Origin: Microglena sp. YARC
Taxonomy: Eukaryota; Chlorophyta; Chlorophyceae; Chlamydomonadales; Chlamydomonadaceae
Assembly: GCA_022414725.1 (NCBI GenBank)
Contig: CM039462.1
Location: 37,685,186 to 37,749,185, forward strand
Length of the DNA: 64,000 nucleotides
Direction: 5' to 3'
Made by a program: the position numbers and the translations under genes
Shown: piece after piece, positions 42,691 through 52,499 of the stretch
Position numbering within the stretch: position 1 is the stretch's first letter
Layout: every line of letters starts with the position of its first letter
Notes under the pieces: model-generated
Database searches by the model: none
Seen by the model: only the letters and a program-made list of their open reading frames with translations
What the model was told of the DNA's origin: nothing

Positions 42691-43794
42691 CTCAACGTGC
42701 TGACCACACAAGTGGTGACACCACCTGACCTGAAAAGGGAAATTGAAGCCTGTGCACCATCAGATCCCATTTACAGTAAACACAAGATGCTGGCTATTAA
42801 TGGACGATCACAAAAGTATGAATGGCGGGACGGGTTGCTCTGGTTCAAAACAAGAGTCTACATCCCAGACTATGAACCTCTCTACACCACGCTCCTTCAT
42901 GAGGCACACAATGTTCGCGTCAGCGGCCACCTCGGAGTTGACAAGACGTTGGCCCGCATAGCCCCACACTATTACTGGCCACGCATGGGTGACACCATTC
43001 AACGGTACATTCGCACATGCGAGTCTTGCCAGCAAATCAAGTGCCCTAACAAGGTCCCAATAGGCCTTATCCAGTCTCTTCCAACCCCAGACAACAGGTT
43101 CGACACCTGGTCGATGGATTTTGTCGTGGCTCTGCCCAACACGCAACGCAAGAAGGACTCTATCCTGGTCATGCAAGATTCCATCACCAAGATTGTCCTG
43201 CTCATGGCATGCTCCACTTCGGTCACAGCACCGCAGGCGGCTCAACTCTGTTTTGACTTTCTTGTCACAAGATTTGGGATTCCACGGGTGCTCGTTTCAG
43301 ATAGAGACCCTAAGTTCACAAGTCATTTTTGGCGGTGCCTGTGGACACTCTTGGACACCAAACTGGCTATGTCCACCGCAAGACATCCGCAGACCAATGG
43401 GCAAACAGAAAGGACCAACCACACGGTGGTGGACATGATCAAGGCCTACGCCTGGTCCCACCCCAAAAAGTGGGATACCAACCTCACCGCCCTAGAGATG
43501 GCTTACAACAGCAGTGTTCACCACACAACTGGGTTTGCACCTTTCGAGCTGGCCTACGGGCAAAACATCAACACGCCACTTTCCCTCCTCACGGGACAAC
43601 CAACAGCATCCGTCCCTGCGGTTGGAGAGTTTCTCAAACTCCAGGCAGATAACTTGGCAGAAGCAAAGAGTCACATTGCCCGTGCCCAAGCCCGTCAAGC
43701 AAAGTATGCCAACAGACACCGCCGGCCTGGAGAGTTCACTGAAGGAGACCTTGTCTACCTTCGGATAGATGAGCCCACCAAAATGCAGCCATGA
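42661..43794 (+). CDS. Ty3/gypsy integrase (zinc-binding and DDE core)
   Basis: A 377-residue frame. The HHCC zinc finger is H83-x6-H90 with C120-x2-C123. The catalytic core has D153 (SMDFV), D214 (VSDRDPKF) and E250 (GQTERTN); D214 to E250 is exactly the D35E spacing. Then come an AYNSSVHHTTGFAPFELAYG block and the YLRIDEPTKMQP end. A TGA then falls where the family has a basic residue ahead of the GPY motif (YEGPYLI follows in the same frame), so one codon separates this from the chromodomain part. The enzyme inserts element DNA into chromosomes. Confidence 0.92.
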   Translation: MLSAGNPIHKLNVLTTQVVTPPDLKREIEACAPSDPIYSKHKMLAINGRSQKYEWRDGLLWFKTRVYIPDYEPLYTTLLHEAHNVRVSGHLGVDKTLARIAPHYYWPRMGDTIQRYIRTCESCQQIKCPNKVPIGLIQSLPTPDNRFDTWSMDFVVALPNTQRKKDSILVMQDSITKIVLLMACSTSVTAPQAAQLCFDFLVTRFGIPRVLVSDRDPKFTSHFWRCLWTLLDTKLAMSTARHPQTNGQTERTNHTVVDMIKAYAWSHPKKWDTNLTALEMAYNSSVHHTTGFAPFELAYGQNINTPLSLLTGQPTASVPAVGEFLKLQADNLAEAKSHIARAQARQAKYANRHRRPGEFTEGDLVYLRIDEPTKMQP

Positions 43795-44355
43795 TATGAG
43801 GGCCCGTACCTGATCATGACCCATACCAGGTCCTCCCCGCTGACATATCGCCTCAAGTTACGCCATGGAGACACGCGGCACCCAGTGTTCCATGTCATGT
43901 TGTTGCGACTCTTTGATGATGGTACCCAAGAGTTCCCATCTCGGGCGCCATCAACAAAAACCATGGTCGTTATCCCACCTGACCACTCCGCACATCCAAA
44001 TGTGGAAGCCATCCTGAACCACAAATTGGCCGAAACAACCGCTGGCCTTGACCCGATATACTTAGTCAAGTGGCAAGACAAGCCAGAATATGACAACTCC
44101 TGGCTGTCAGCCACCACCCTTGCAGCTCAAGCTCCAGCCTTGTTTAGTGCCTACCACACTGCAAACCCGGACCCCTCTCGGCCACAGGTCCCTCTCGCCA
44201 CCACGGTTACAGAGGAGCCCACAGACGAAGAGGTCCCCCTCCTGCCCTTGCTCAACAACCAGCAGGGCGAGGACTACGAGGACACTGATGGTAACAGCCA
44301 CCAGCGACCTCACCGCCTACCTGGCACTAGCTCACGCCCCAGGCGTGCGCCTTGA
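43795..44355 (+). CDS. Integrase C-terminus with GPY motif and chromodomain
   Basis: In the same frame as the integrase but after an in-frame TGA. YEGPYLI and RHPVFHVMLLR form the GPY/F module. PNVEAILNHK followed by LDPIYLVKWQDKPEYDNSWL is a chromodomain, which marks the element as a chromovirus; in known chromoviruses this domain steers integration to modified chromatin. The last 70 residues are Pro/Asp-rich. The frame ends at 44,355, about 300 bp before the 3' LTR. Confidence 0.85.
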   Translation, partial: YEGPYLIMTHTRSSPLTYRLKLRHGDTRHPVFHVMLLRLFDDGTQEFPSRAPSTKTMVVIPPDHSAHPNVEAILNHKLAETTAGLDPIYLVKWQDKPEYDNSWLSATTLAAQAPALFSAYHTANPDPSRPQVPLATTVTEEPTDEEVPLLPLLNNQQGEDYEDTDGNSHQRPHRLPGTSSRPRRAP

Positions 44356-44661
44356 TGTGGACTACATTTCTATTTAGTTTTTTTTGTACTCACCCGTGCC
44401 CCCCGAGGAATCTTTTTTTGGACTAAATAGAACGGTTGTAGTAGCATAGGACCCTGATACAAGTACCTGCACTTTCCGGTACATAGTAGATAAGTAGTAA
44501 TAAGTCCGAGTTTCCAAGATCCAAGTCCGAGTCCAAGATTTCAAGTCCAAGATCCAAGCCAAGATTGATGTAATATTTTTTTGTTCTTTTCTCCTAGTAG
44601 AAAGTCTCAGGGTTCAGTTATCATGATGAGGGCATCATTTGCTTGAGGTAGTGGGGGTGAG
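44356..44661 (+). other. 3' untranslated region and polypurine tract of the gypsy element
   Basis: No ORF of interest. It ends with ATGATGAGGGCATCATT and GAGGTAGTGGGGGTGAG, a purine-rich primer tract directly before the LTR. The same phrase precedes LTR-like repeat 2 at 40,516-40,549, linking the two elements. Confidence 0.65.
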
Positions 44662-45553
44662 TGTTACACCACGATTCGGGTGTGACACAAAGATACACGC
44701 ACGTAGCGCAGTACAATCAGATATGAGAGCTTTGAGTTGTAGTTTGGGCGAGGACCTGCGTAAGGTTCCGTCGCAATAGTAGGGGTCCGTCCAATGTTCC
44801 CGATCCGAGATCTAGTTGGCCGATGGAAGGTTCCGTGGGGGATTTTCCTAGGGAAAGGTCCGTTTGGGAGCGACCCTTTGAGAGAAGATCCAATTGGGAA
44901 TTTTCGAAGGAATGTTCGAGGAATGCTCTTTAGGAATATTCCGATAGGAAAAGCTATAAATAGAGTGCCTACGCCTGAGTCTTCAATTATATCTTAATTC
45001 ACTTGTAACCCCGAGTCAAGAGTCACCCCTGGAGTCCCGTCTCTTGTCCCAGTCTCCTCTACGTGAGTTGTCTTTGATTCCCCGCATCGCCCTGTCGGAC
45101 ATATCCTTGTCGCGACCCGAGACCCTGATTTGCCAAGACCCTGAAGACCCCAGCCCGGCCTCCGCGACATATCCTTGTCCCGGCCTCAAGACCCTGAAGA
45201 CCCCAGCCCGGCCCCAGCGACATATCCTTGTCCCGGCCTCGAGACCCTGAAGACCCCCCCGAAAGTACGTGCTCAGAGGCAGTACCTGTGGCTGGCATTA
45301 GGCTTGTATAGATAAGATATTGAATAGCTGTCCGAAGACCTTCTGTCCGACGATCCGCGGTTGCGCGTCCCTTGACCAAGGACGGTAATTGTCGTCCACT
45401 AGACTTGGAATTAGTTAGATTACGGCACTACTTGATTGACTATCAGTCGCTTAGTTGTCAGCCGACACTACCCGACTAAACAGCAGTCGGTGACGTGTGC
45501 AGATTGGCCCTACCCTAAAGCGCGCTCCCTAACTCCTTTTCCTGTGTGTCACA
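44662..45553 (+). mobile_element. Putative 3' LTR of the gypsy element (892 bp)
   Basis: Starts TGTTACACC and ends GTGTGTCACA, where the (GTGAGTCA)n repeat resumes. A TATA box CTATAAATAG lies at 44,954-44,963. Three ~54-bp units with GACATATCCTTGTC and GACCCTGAAGACCCC fill 45,100-45,260. It is not similar to the 401-bp LTRs at 39.4 and 40.5 kb, so the left LTR of this element is not in place. GTCAA flanks the whole complex at 39,399-39,403 and 45,554-45,558, but that word is common in the host repeat. Confidence 0.65.
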
Positions 45554-45655
45554 GTCAATCAGTCAGTGAGGCAGTGGGTCAATCAGTTAATCAGTCAATC
45601 AGTCAGTGAGACATTGATTCAGTGATTCAATGATTCTGTGAGTCAGTTCCTATAA
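45554..45655. repeat. (GTGAGTCA)n array, resumed after the LTR complex
   Basis: Same 8-bp family as 38,491-39,403. Confidence 0.85.
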
Positions 45656-45683
45656 TAAGCCCACGGACCCCACCCCAGGGCCG

Positions 45684-45850
45684 TGCGTGTGCGTGACTGC
45701 GTGTGCGTGTGCGTGTGCGTGTGCGTGTGCGTGTGCGTGTGCGTGTGCGTGTGCGTGTGCGTGTGCGTGTGCGTGTGCGTGTGCGTGTGCGTGTGCGTGT
45801 GCGTGTGCGTGTGCGTGTGCGTGTGCGTGTGCGTGTGCGTGTGCGTGGGC
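45684..45850. repeat. (GTGTGC)n microsatellite
   Basis: About 27 uninterrupted hexamers. Long ORFs on both strands with two-residue repeats are artefacts of this unit. Confidence 0.98.
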
Positions 45851-46025
45851 GTGGGCGTGGGCGTGGGCGGGGCGGGGGCGTGGGCGGGGGCGTGGGCGGG
45901 GGGCGTGGGCGGGGGGCGTGGGCGGGGGGCGTGGGCGGGGGGGCGTGGGCGGGGCGTGGGCGGGGGCGTGGGCGGGGGCGTGGGCGTGGGCGTGGGCGGG
46001 GCGTGGGCGGGGGGCAGGGGCAGGG
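45851..46025. repeat. G-rich GGGCGT/GGGGGCGTGGGCG tract
   Basis: The hexamer changes to GTGGGC and then to longer G runs on the plus strand. Many runs of three or more G at short spacing could form G-quadruplexes. Confidence 0.9.
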
Positions 46026-46560
46026 CCGGGGCCCACCGGGCGGGGGTAGGAGCAAGCCACGCCACCTGCCACTGGCCAAAAACCCGTTCAGTAGGACGGG
46101 ACGTACCGTTCACGTCTGGGCTGGGCCCAAACGTGAAATACCTTGTAAAATTCCTTAAAATCAACCAGACTTCTGATTGGTCTCATTTTTCTTGTATCAA
46201 ATTCTTAAAAATAAAGCCAATCTACAAATGTGCATCGCATGAACGTTCAGCACTGCCGAAAATCCAACAACCCTTCAAAAACTCTCATTTTCGTCACTTT
46301 TTAGCCAACAAAGCTGCAACATCCATCGATTCCATGAAATTCAATTACATCAAATTTAATTTAATTTAATACTATTCGAATTGACAAAAAATAAAGCAAT
46401 AGCATGCATCCAAATCACGTGAATTAAATTAAAATGAAATGAATAAAATTGAATGAAAATAAAACAACATACAATACCGGTACAATTCAAATAAAATCAA
46501 TTAAAATAAACTGAATTGATGATTCAATTAAATCATTCGGGAAGCGCCACCAGGCGCCCT
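46026..46560. other. AT-rich spacer, no gene seen
   Basis: AT-rich DNA with AAATTAAATT-like tracts. No coding or structural signal. Confidence 0.5.
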
Positions 46561-46561
46561 T

Positions 46562-47088
46562 AATCAGTCAGTGAGTGAGTGTCTCAATCAGTCAGTGATT
46601 CAGTGAGTCTATGAGTCTGTGAGTCTGTGAGTTAGTGAGTCAGTGAGTCGGTGAGTCATGACTAACTGATCAGTGAGTCAGTGAGTCAGTTAGTCGATGA
46701 GTCATTTAGTGAGTCAGTGAGTCAGTGAGTCGGTGAGTAAATCAGTCAGTGAGTTAGAGAGTCAATGAGTTAGAGAGTCAGTGAGTCAATCAGTCAGTGA
46801 GTTAGTGAGTTAGAGAGTCAGTGAGTCAATCAGTCAGTGAATCAGTGATTCAGTGAGCCAGTGAGTCAGTGAGTCATTGAGTCAGAGAGTCAGTGAGCCA
46901 GTGAGCCAGTGAGTTAGTGAGTCAGTGGGCCAGTGAGTCAGTGAGCCAGTGAGCCAGAGAGTCAGTGAGACAGTGAGTCAATCATTCAGGGAGCTAGTGA
47001 GCTAGTGAGCCAGTGAGTCAGTGCGTCATTGAGTTAGTAGGTCGGTGAGTCAATCAGTTAGGGATTCAGTGAGTCAGTGAGTCTTGAC
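46562..47088. repeat. (GTGAGTCA)n array, distal block
   Basis: Another ~0.5 kb of the 8-bp family with GTGAGCCA and GTGAGTTA variants. Confidence 0.92.
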
Positions 47089-47178
47089 ATGGAGTTAATG
47101 GGTTTTGAGTACAGGGTACTATGTTTTACTAAGCTAAGTTCCGAATTCTCCGTGATTTGGGGAGAATTCGTACCAATT

Positions 47179-47339
47179 TGGGATGAATCCAGTTCGTAAT
47201 TTGCTACATAGGCTTCGTAAAATGCTATGGGGATGAATCCAGTTCGTAAATTGATCATAGGCTTCGTAACAGGCTATGGGGATTCTTGATCTACGAACCC
47301 CCCTCGTAATTTGCTATTTGGGCTTCGTAAAATGCTTTA
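47179..47339. repeat. ~52-bp tandem repeat, three copies
   Basis: Units carry GGGATGAATCCAGTTCGTAA or a diverged form and GGCTTCGTAAAATGCTATGG, starting near 47,179, 47,230 and 47,280. Confidence 0.75.
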
Positions 47340-47399
47340 GATGATAGACCAAACTTTATTAAGGGTCCTCATGACATATTACGAGGGGGGTTCGTAGAT
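47289..47399. repeat. 22-bp perfect inverted repeat around a 67-bp centre
   Basis: CTACGAACCCCCCTCGTAA (within 47,289-47,310) has its exact reverse complement within 47,378-47,399. It may be a tiny MITE or a regulatory hairpin. Confidence 0.7.
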
Positions 47400-47466
47400 T
47401 TTCACTTTACGATACCTGTCCGAGAATTAGCAAGTTCGTAAAATGCTGTTTTATTCATAGTGAAGG

Positions 47467-47479
47467 AAGTACAGAAGTA
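47467..47479. repeat. Target-site duplication of the SINE, left copy
   Basis: AAGTACAGAAGTA, identical to 47,685-47,697. Confidence 0.85.
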
Positions 47480-47684
47480 ATGATAACGCCTGGTGGGGCG
47501 TGGTATTAAGGGAGCCCGTCGTACGCGGGTGGGGAGCGGTCTCCTACCTCACCTGGACAAGCTACCATCGCGGTTGACGACGACCTGCAACGCCAAGAGC
47601 AACCGAAGGGGGAGTCGAACCCCCGACTCTTCGTTCCTTAGCAATCTGGTCTACCATTAGACCATTGTAATCGCTAAAGAGGCT
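47480..47684 (-). mobile_element. tRNA-related SINE (205 bp)
   Basis: The minus strand carries a perfect RNA polymerase III A box, TGGTCTAATGG (47,664-47,654), and a perfect B box, GGTTCGACTCC (47,621-47,611). The B box lies in a T-arm-like stem GGGGG/CCCCC. The acceptor and anticodon stems do not pair, so it is not a working tRNA. The unit is flanked by identical 13-bp duplications, AAGTACAGAAGTA, as left by LINE-driven insertion. The ~100-bp part beyond the B box is a non-tRNA body. No second copy is seen in the window. Confidence 0.8.
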
Positions 47685-47697
47685 AAGTACAGAAGTA
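47685..47697. repeat. Target-site duplication of the SINE, right copy
   Basis: AAGTACAGAAGTA, the partner of 47,467-47,479. Confidence 0.85.
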
Positions 47698-49640
47698 GTC
47701 ACCAAGACATAAAACGATCAAGTGAACCGCAATTGATGCTGATAGAAGCTTTAGGATTTGACCGGTCCCAGGTCATAGTGGAGCCTCTGGTAGGTCCACT
47801 GTCTAATCATCGCCACCCCCTGTCCACCTGTTCGGATGGCTCGCGGGCAGTACTGATCTTACCGCCCCCTGTCGTCCCTGGTGGTTTACACCGGACTAGG
47901 CTTTGCGATGATTTAGCCTTCACGGAAAGCGTGAGTGATGATCTGGAGTATTGGTCTGGCTCTGATACTGCGTATGGCTGGGGTGTTACAGTCAACCCAG
48001 GATTCATTGAATTAGAGGCAAAGAATGCCGACCCCTTTCAACCAGTTAGTAGTCCTGTACTGGGGGTTGTACTACCTGCTACTGCTGATACAAATGTTGC
48101 GCACGTGGGGATTAATTGCCTTTATGTGGGTGCATATATCTCTACTTCTACTAAGCTGTCAAACTGATGGTGCTGATGGTTCTCATACGTAGGTTAACAT
48201 GGCCCTATGTGTGGGTGCCTATTCCTCAGCACCTCCTGAACTGTCTTATAGGGTAGTCTAGATTGGTGGAGCGTAACAAGCTTTGTTTAGGCAGCTTCCT
48301 TTCAGCTGTCTTTCTTGGTTTTGGTGGAAGGTGGTAATTTATTCAGACCACCGTTATAGCGTCTTGATGGTTTCTGACTCTTAGTTCCATAGGCAGATGG
48401 TTCATTCGGTGGAGCTCATCATAGATTAGCTATTTCTTTTTACTCTACACTGTTTTTAGATCACCAGCCCCTTAGGTGATTAATTTTTTTTGTGGAGTGT
48501 AATAGTTGTTTCCCTTCGGATTTTACTGTAAATTGGTGGGCTGGGTAATGTTGCACTTGTACTTGCAGATGTACCGCCGTGCACGAGTTCTTTGTGGTGC
48601 GATACCCACCTCCTAGACTGTTTTTGGTTAGTGCCGTAGCTGGGGATTTATGATAATTAACTTTCATAAATTTTCTTACTTCCATCTTTGAGTAAGAAAC
48701 CAGTTCATCATGTTTTTTTCATCCCAGCCTAGTCATGAATTCTATGCTAAGAATAGTTTTGAAGGTAGTGGATTTTTCCATCGACTTTATTTTTCAATAG
48801 TGGACTTAAGTGTCCTCTTGTCTGCGTCCTTTAGGCTTTAATTCTCTCGTGTGCTGCTCTCACACGATATTTCAGTCTTCTCTTTAGGTTAAGTTCTCGG
48901 TTCTTTCAGTCACCGTTGTTCCCCTTTGGTATTATGATTGATTTCTGTTTGGCCTCCCTGTGATTTTCTGGTTTGGTGCCTACTATTCTGGATGAATAGT
49001 ATTTTTGCGCTTACCGTGGATGGTTACATTTCCATTTTGGTCTCAGCTCAGCTCGGTATGACCCAAGTTTTTTGCTGCTACATTGTTTTTTGGTTCATCC
49101 TTTCTCATCCTTTTAGTTTAGTCAAGGCTTTCTTCTGGTTTCCTGTTTTTCAGCCGTTCCTTAATTTTTTGTTTGCTACCAGTTTATCGTTCTCTGACCC
49201 TGGTGTCATAGGTGGAGAAGTAGTATTGTATGTCATCTGCGTCATAGGTGGAGTATCAGCATAAATTGCTGTTCACTCGATCGTTTTATGTCTTGGTGAC
49301 TACTACTGTACTTCCTTAGAACTATAGCTGTAGATAGTAACTGCTTTTCTGTACGGTAACAGCTTCCTGTAGACTGTGTCATCCTTCATGAATCGGTGAC
49401 AGCTTCCTGTAGGCTGCGTCCCCTGGTCCTTGACACGCGCTGCGTAGCCTGTACCCTGATTAGGTTCCAGGCTTCCGACCCTTCCACCGCTGGTGTCTTA
49501 TGTGGTTCCCCAGTCCCTTTAATTATTCTCATCTCCGTGTATAGATTGGCGCGTCTGACCGTGCAAGCATCTGTCCACTCTTTGAAGTGCTTAGCTGATA
49601 ATGGCACTGCGTCGGTGACTAGTGGTGTATTGCGGCGGGC
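47698..49640. other. Unassigned region, one 144-codon ORF
   Basis: A plus-strand ORF at 47,733-48,167 has acceptable composition (for example LEYWSGSDTAYGWGV) but no family I know. From 48,200 to 49,300 the DNA is T-rich, and a hydrophobic 108-codon ORF (48,938-49,264) is probably a product of that. It may be decayed transposon or intron-rich gene sequence. Confidence 0.3.
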
Positions 49641-49654
49641 TTACCGCAACACTT

Positions 49655-49915
49655 GTCCCACTTGCTGCAAGCCGCTTACCGCAAACCGTGCGGTAATAGG
49701 GGTGCAAGCAGGTTGTAAGCACGTATGTAACCTGCTTGCAACAAGCAGGTTGCAAGCGCCCTGCTTGTTGCAAGCTGGTTTGCTGCAAACCGGCTGCAAG
49801 CGCCCTGCTTGCTGCAAGCTGGTGTGCTGCAAGCGTCTTGTTTGAAGCAAGCTTGTTTGTTGCAAACCCGTTTGTTGCACACGGGTCTGCATCAAGTGGG
49901 TTGCAAGCCAGGTTC
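49655..49915. repeat. Degenerate GCAAGC/GCTTGC minisatellite
   Basis: Units such as TTGCAAGC, CTGCTTG and GGTTTGCTGCAAACC follow each other in both orientations, giving many nested inverted repeats. The Cys- and Leu-rich ORFs on both strands come from this. Confidence 0.8.
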
Positions 49916-50119
49916 AGGTAAGTTGTAAGCGGATGTATTCTGGGTTGGATCTGGATTGATACACCCGGGGTCCCGCCATTCGTTGTAGGATGTGCTTTCG
50001 GCATCCTCTCCATATCAATTTGCAAGCGGTTGGGGCGTGAGTCGGAGCAATACTGTTACATACCCGGTTCACTGTCATACATGGACATCTTAAATTATTC
50101 ATTGCCAAGTACATAACTA

Positions 50120-50415
50120 ACTTAGTATCACTCCTCTCCAAAACTGATTGCTACCACTACTTTAGTATGTACCCCAACTTGATGTGTGCTGAACAATAAA
50201 TGGGCCTTCACCCCTACTTAAATGAGTACCACTGGTGAGTGGCACTCACTCACTCCTCTCCATGTCTGACCAACTGAAACCATTAGATTAGTACCCCTAC
50301 TTGAAGTCAGTGTGCTGGACAACAAATGGGCCTACTACACCCCCACTTAACTAACTAAGTACTACAGGTCAGTGGCACTCACTCCTCTCCAAAACTGACC
50401 AACTGAAAATACTAA
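50120..50415. repeat. ~120-bp imperfect tandem duplication
   Basis: Both copies contain ACTTGA, AA(T/C)AAATGGGCC, CCACTTAA or CTACTTAA and GTGGCACTCACTC...CTCTCC, at about 50,162-50,283 and 50,284-50,411. Confidence 0.65.
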
Positions 50416-50478
50416 GTTGAGTAACCCACTCATACCGTGCCAAGGTAGTACCTAAGTACCTAAGTTAGCTAAGTCCAT

Positions 50479-50643
50479 CCAGTTGTAGCCCTTCACACAG
50501 ATGTCAGTGATATTGTGCCAACCATAGGCGTTACCCAAGGCCTCGACGTCATCAAGCTCCTTCTCGACGAACTCCGCGTGTGAGATGCCCTTCATGTCCT
50601 TCATCCTCATGAATGGGTCAGCCAGCATGTTGCGAATCTGCGA
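50479..50643 (-). CDS. Possible exon of an unknown protein
   Basis: On the minus strand an open segment of about 55 codons begins right after CCCCTCGCAG, a good 3' splice acceptor (50,652-50,643), and includes NMLADPFMRMKDMKG and VEALGNAYGWHNITD. The composition is that of a real soluble protein, unlike the repeats around it. It could end at a TAG about 30 bases further on or splice out earlier. I do not recognise the family. A degraded second copy lies at 50,888-50,950. Confidence 0.45.
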
Positions 50644-50699
50644 GGGGCGATAAGTTGGTGTTTTTATATTATGTTATATGATAGCTATTAGTGGGAGTG

Positions 50700-50734
<35 letters not shown>

Positions 50735-50850
50735 GGGGGGGGGGGGGTAGTGAGGTGGGATGGTGGTGGAGTGAGTGGTGGAGTGAGTGGTGGGGGTGGG
50801 GTGGGGGTGGGGTTGGGGGGGTGAGTGGTTGTGAGTGAGGTGGTAAAGCC
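50700..50850. repeat. (GT)n tract, G run and GGTGG-rich DNA
   Basis: (GT)n at about 50,700-50,730, then about 16 G, then GTGGTGGAGTGA units. Confidence 0.9.
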
Positions 50851-50887
50851 TAAACTAAGAAAGTTACAAGGTTCTTTTGTATGCGTG

Positions 50888-50950
50888 TGAGATGCCTTAA
50901 GTGTCCTCCCCCCTCACCAAGGGATCAGCCGGCATGTTGCGAATCTGTGT
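50888..50950 (-). pseudogene. Degraded second copy of the 50.5-kb exon start
   Basis: The minus strand reads CACAG then ATTCGCAACATGC(C/T)GGCTGA, matching the start of the exon-like segment, and also keeps a GCATCTCACACGC piece; the middle is rearranged. This indicates tandem duplication followed by decay. Confidence 0.5.
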
Positions 50951-51229
50951 AGGGGATAAGTATGAAAGATTTCAGATCATTTGTTGTGATGCAGCCAAAA
51001 CAAACAAGGGAACACAATGATGGCGCATAAGATGTATACTAGACTTGTGTGGGCAAGGTTGTATATATATTGTACACACTCAAACAATGAAGCAAAGCCT
51101 AGAGAGTGGCAATGATTGACGGCTCCCAGCCCTTGAAGTATGCTGATTCACCAAGAGGCAAATCCAACTCTCTGTCCCTGACACGTGCCTGCCTTATACA
51201 GTTGGATGACAATGTTTTCCTTGATTAAC

Positions 51230-51720
51230 TGCCAGAACTAGCTTCAAGTTCTGAGAATGATGGCAGTGCTGATGATGACACTGATGATGACAGTCAGGCT
51301 GACTGTGACTCCTACCAGAAAGCCCTCCAAACAGAGTGGCTCCTAGACTCTGCAGCCCATTCCCACTGCACAAGTAACTCCTCTAACTTGCGTGACATTT
51401 AGGATCTCCCCCAGCCTGTTAGCCTGCAATTGGCTGACCTTGGAGCACCACTTCTCCTTTGCCACCAGAAAGGGACAGCTCACATCAGAGGCCATGGAGG
51501 ATCTCTGATCATCCTCAATGATGTTTTACTTGCCCCACCCAAGACGACAGCAAACATCATCAGCACAAATGCAGCACATAGGCTCTCTCCAGATCTCCAA
51601 GTCAACCTGTCCAGAACTGCTGCCACCCTCTTCATCCCCACTACTCTTGTGGGACCCAAGAAACTCCTCACCTGCACGAAAAGGCATGGTCTCTACTTCA
51701 CTAGAACTCCTAAGAACCCT
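51230..51720 (+). pseudogene. Ty1/copia-type gag-protease fragment
   Basis: EWLLDSAAHSHCTSN matches the copia protease active-site region (usually W-DSGA-H), here with Ala for Gly. It is followed at the usual distance by a GHGGSLIILNDVLLAPPKTT block and a later TKRHGLYFT block, all standard for the copia protease tail. A TAG interrupts the frame after NLRDI and no integrase or RT follows, so this is a remnant. The frame downstream (to 51,834) is Pro/Ser-rich. Confidence 0.7.
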
Positions 51721-52490
51721 CCCCCCCCCACCCCTCCTCCATTCCCCAACTCCCAATCTCCCTTCCTTCATCCACTTGCCTTCCCCCACCTCCTCCGCCA
51801 CCTACTCTCAACCCCTCCCCAGTGGTGCTCATGATGGTCTCACATTCTGTCCTGCACTACAATGATGACTTTGCAGGCAGCACTCCCATTCTCCCCTTCG
51901 ATCCACCTGCCAGTGATGATAGCAGTGATGAAGGACCTCCAGCCCTAGTACCTGCAAGTGATGATGATCAACTACCTGATCTGATGTCTGTCTGTCTCCC
52001 ATCCCTACTCATAACAGACAACTAATGGGGGGGGGCGGAATTATCATCAGATCTCTGCTCCACTTCATTCCTCCATGCCAGATGCCAGCAGCACAGCACC
52101 ATATGTTCAGCAGCTCCCCACCGTTCCCTTGGATGAACTCCATACCCTGACTCCAACAAAATCCAAGTCAGAGATGGAGCTCCTCCTGGACCAGGCCAGA
52201 ACATGCTATGAAGGTACCCACTGCCCCATAGATGGGCAAGGCTCCTACACACAGTCAGAACTCTCCCCAGAAAAACCTTTTGACCAGTGGATTCACCTAG
52301 CAACATCACTGCCCCCCCAGGATCCCCTTTCCCAAGTTGACTTGAAACTAACCCCAGTCCATTTCCTCAACAACTCCGGCATGCCCAGGACAAGGTTTGG
52401 GACCATGCTTACCAACCTCAACAACTCCCCATCATCAAGAGCTCTTTCTATCAGGTCAAGACTCCCTCTTCCCCGGATTCTCATTAACTT
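51721..52490 (+). other. Pro/Ser-rich ORFs, possible decayed copia internal region
   Basis: Two ORFs (51,822-52,025 and 52,075-52,527) carry Asp- and Pro-rich sequence of the sort found between copia integrase and RT. No enzymatic motif is visible. Confidence 0.3.
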
Positions 52491-52499
52491 TAAGATTGA

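Noticed and set aside
45627..46369. Long ORFs with Arg-Val, Cys-Val, His-Thr or Gly-rich repeats
   Set aside because: Translation of the (GTGTGC)n and GGGCG tracts in several frames on both strands.
47590..47684. Functional tRNA gene
   Set aside because: D- and T-arm features and pol III boxes are good, but acceptor and anticodon stems do not pair; flanking duplications show a SINE.
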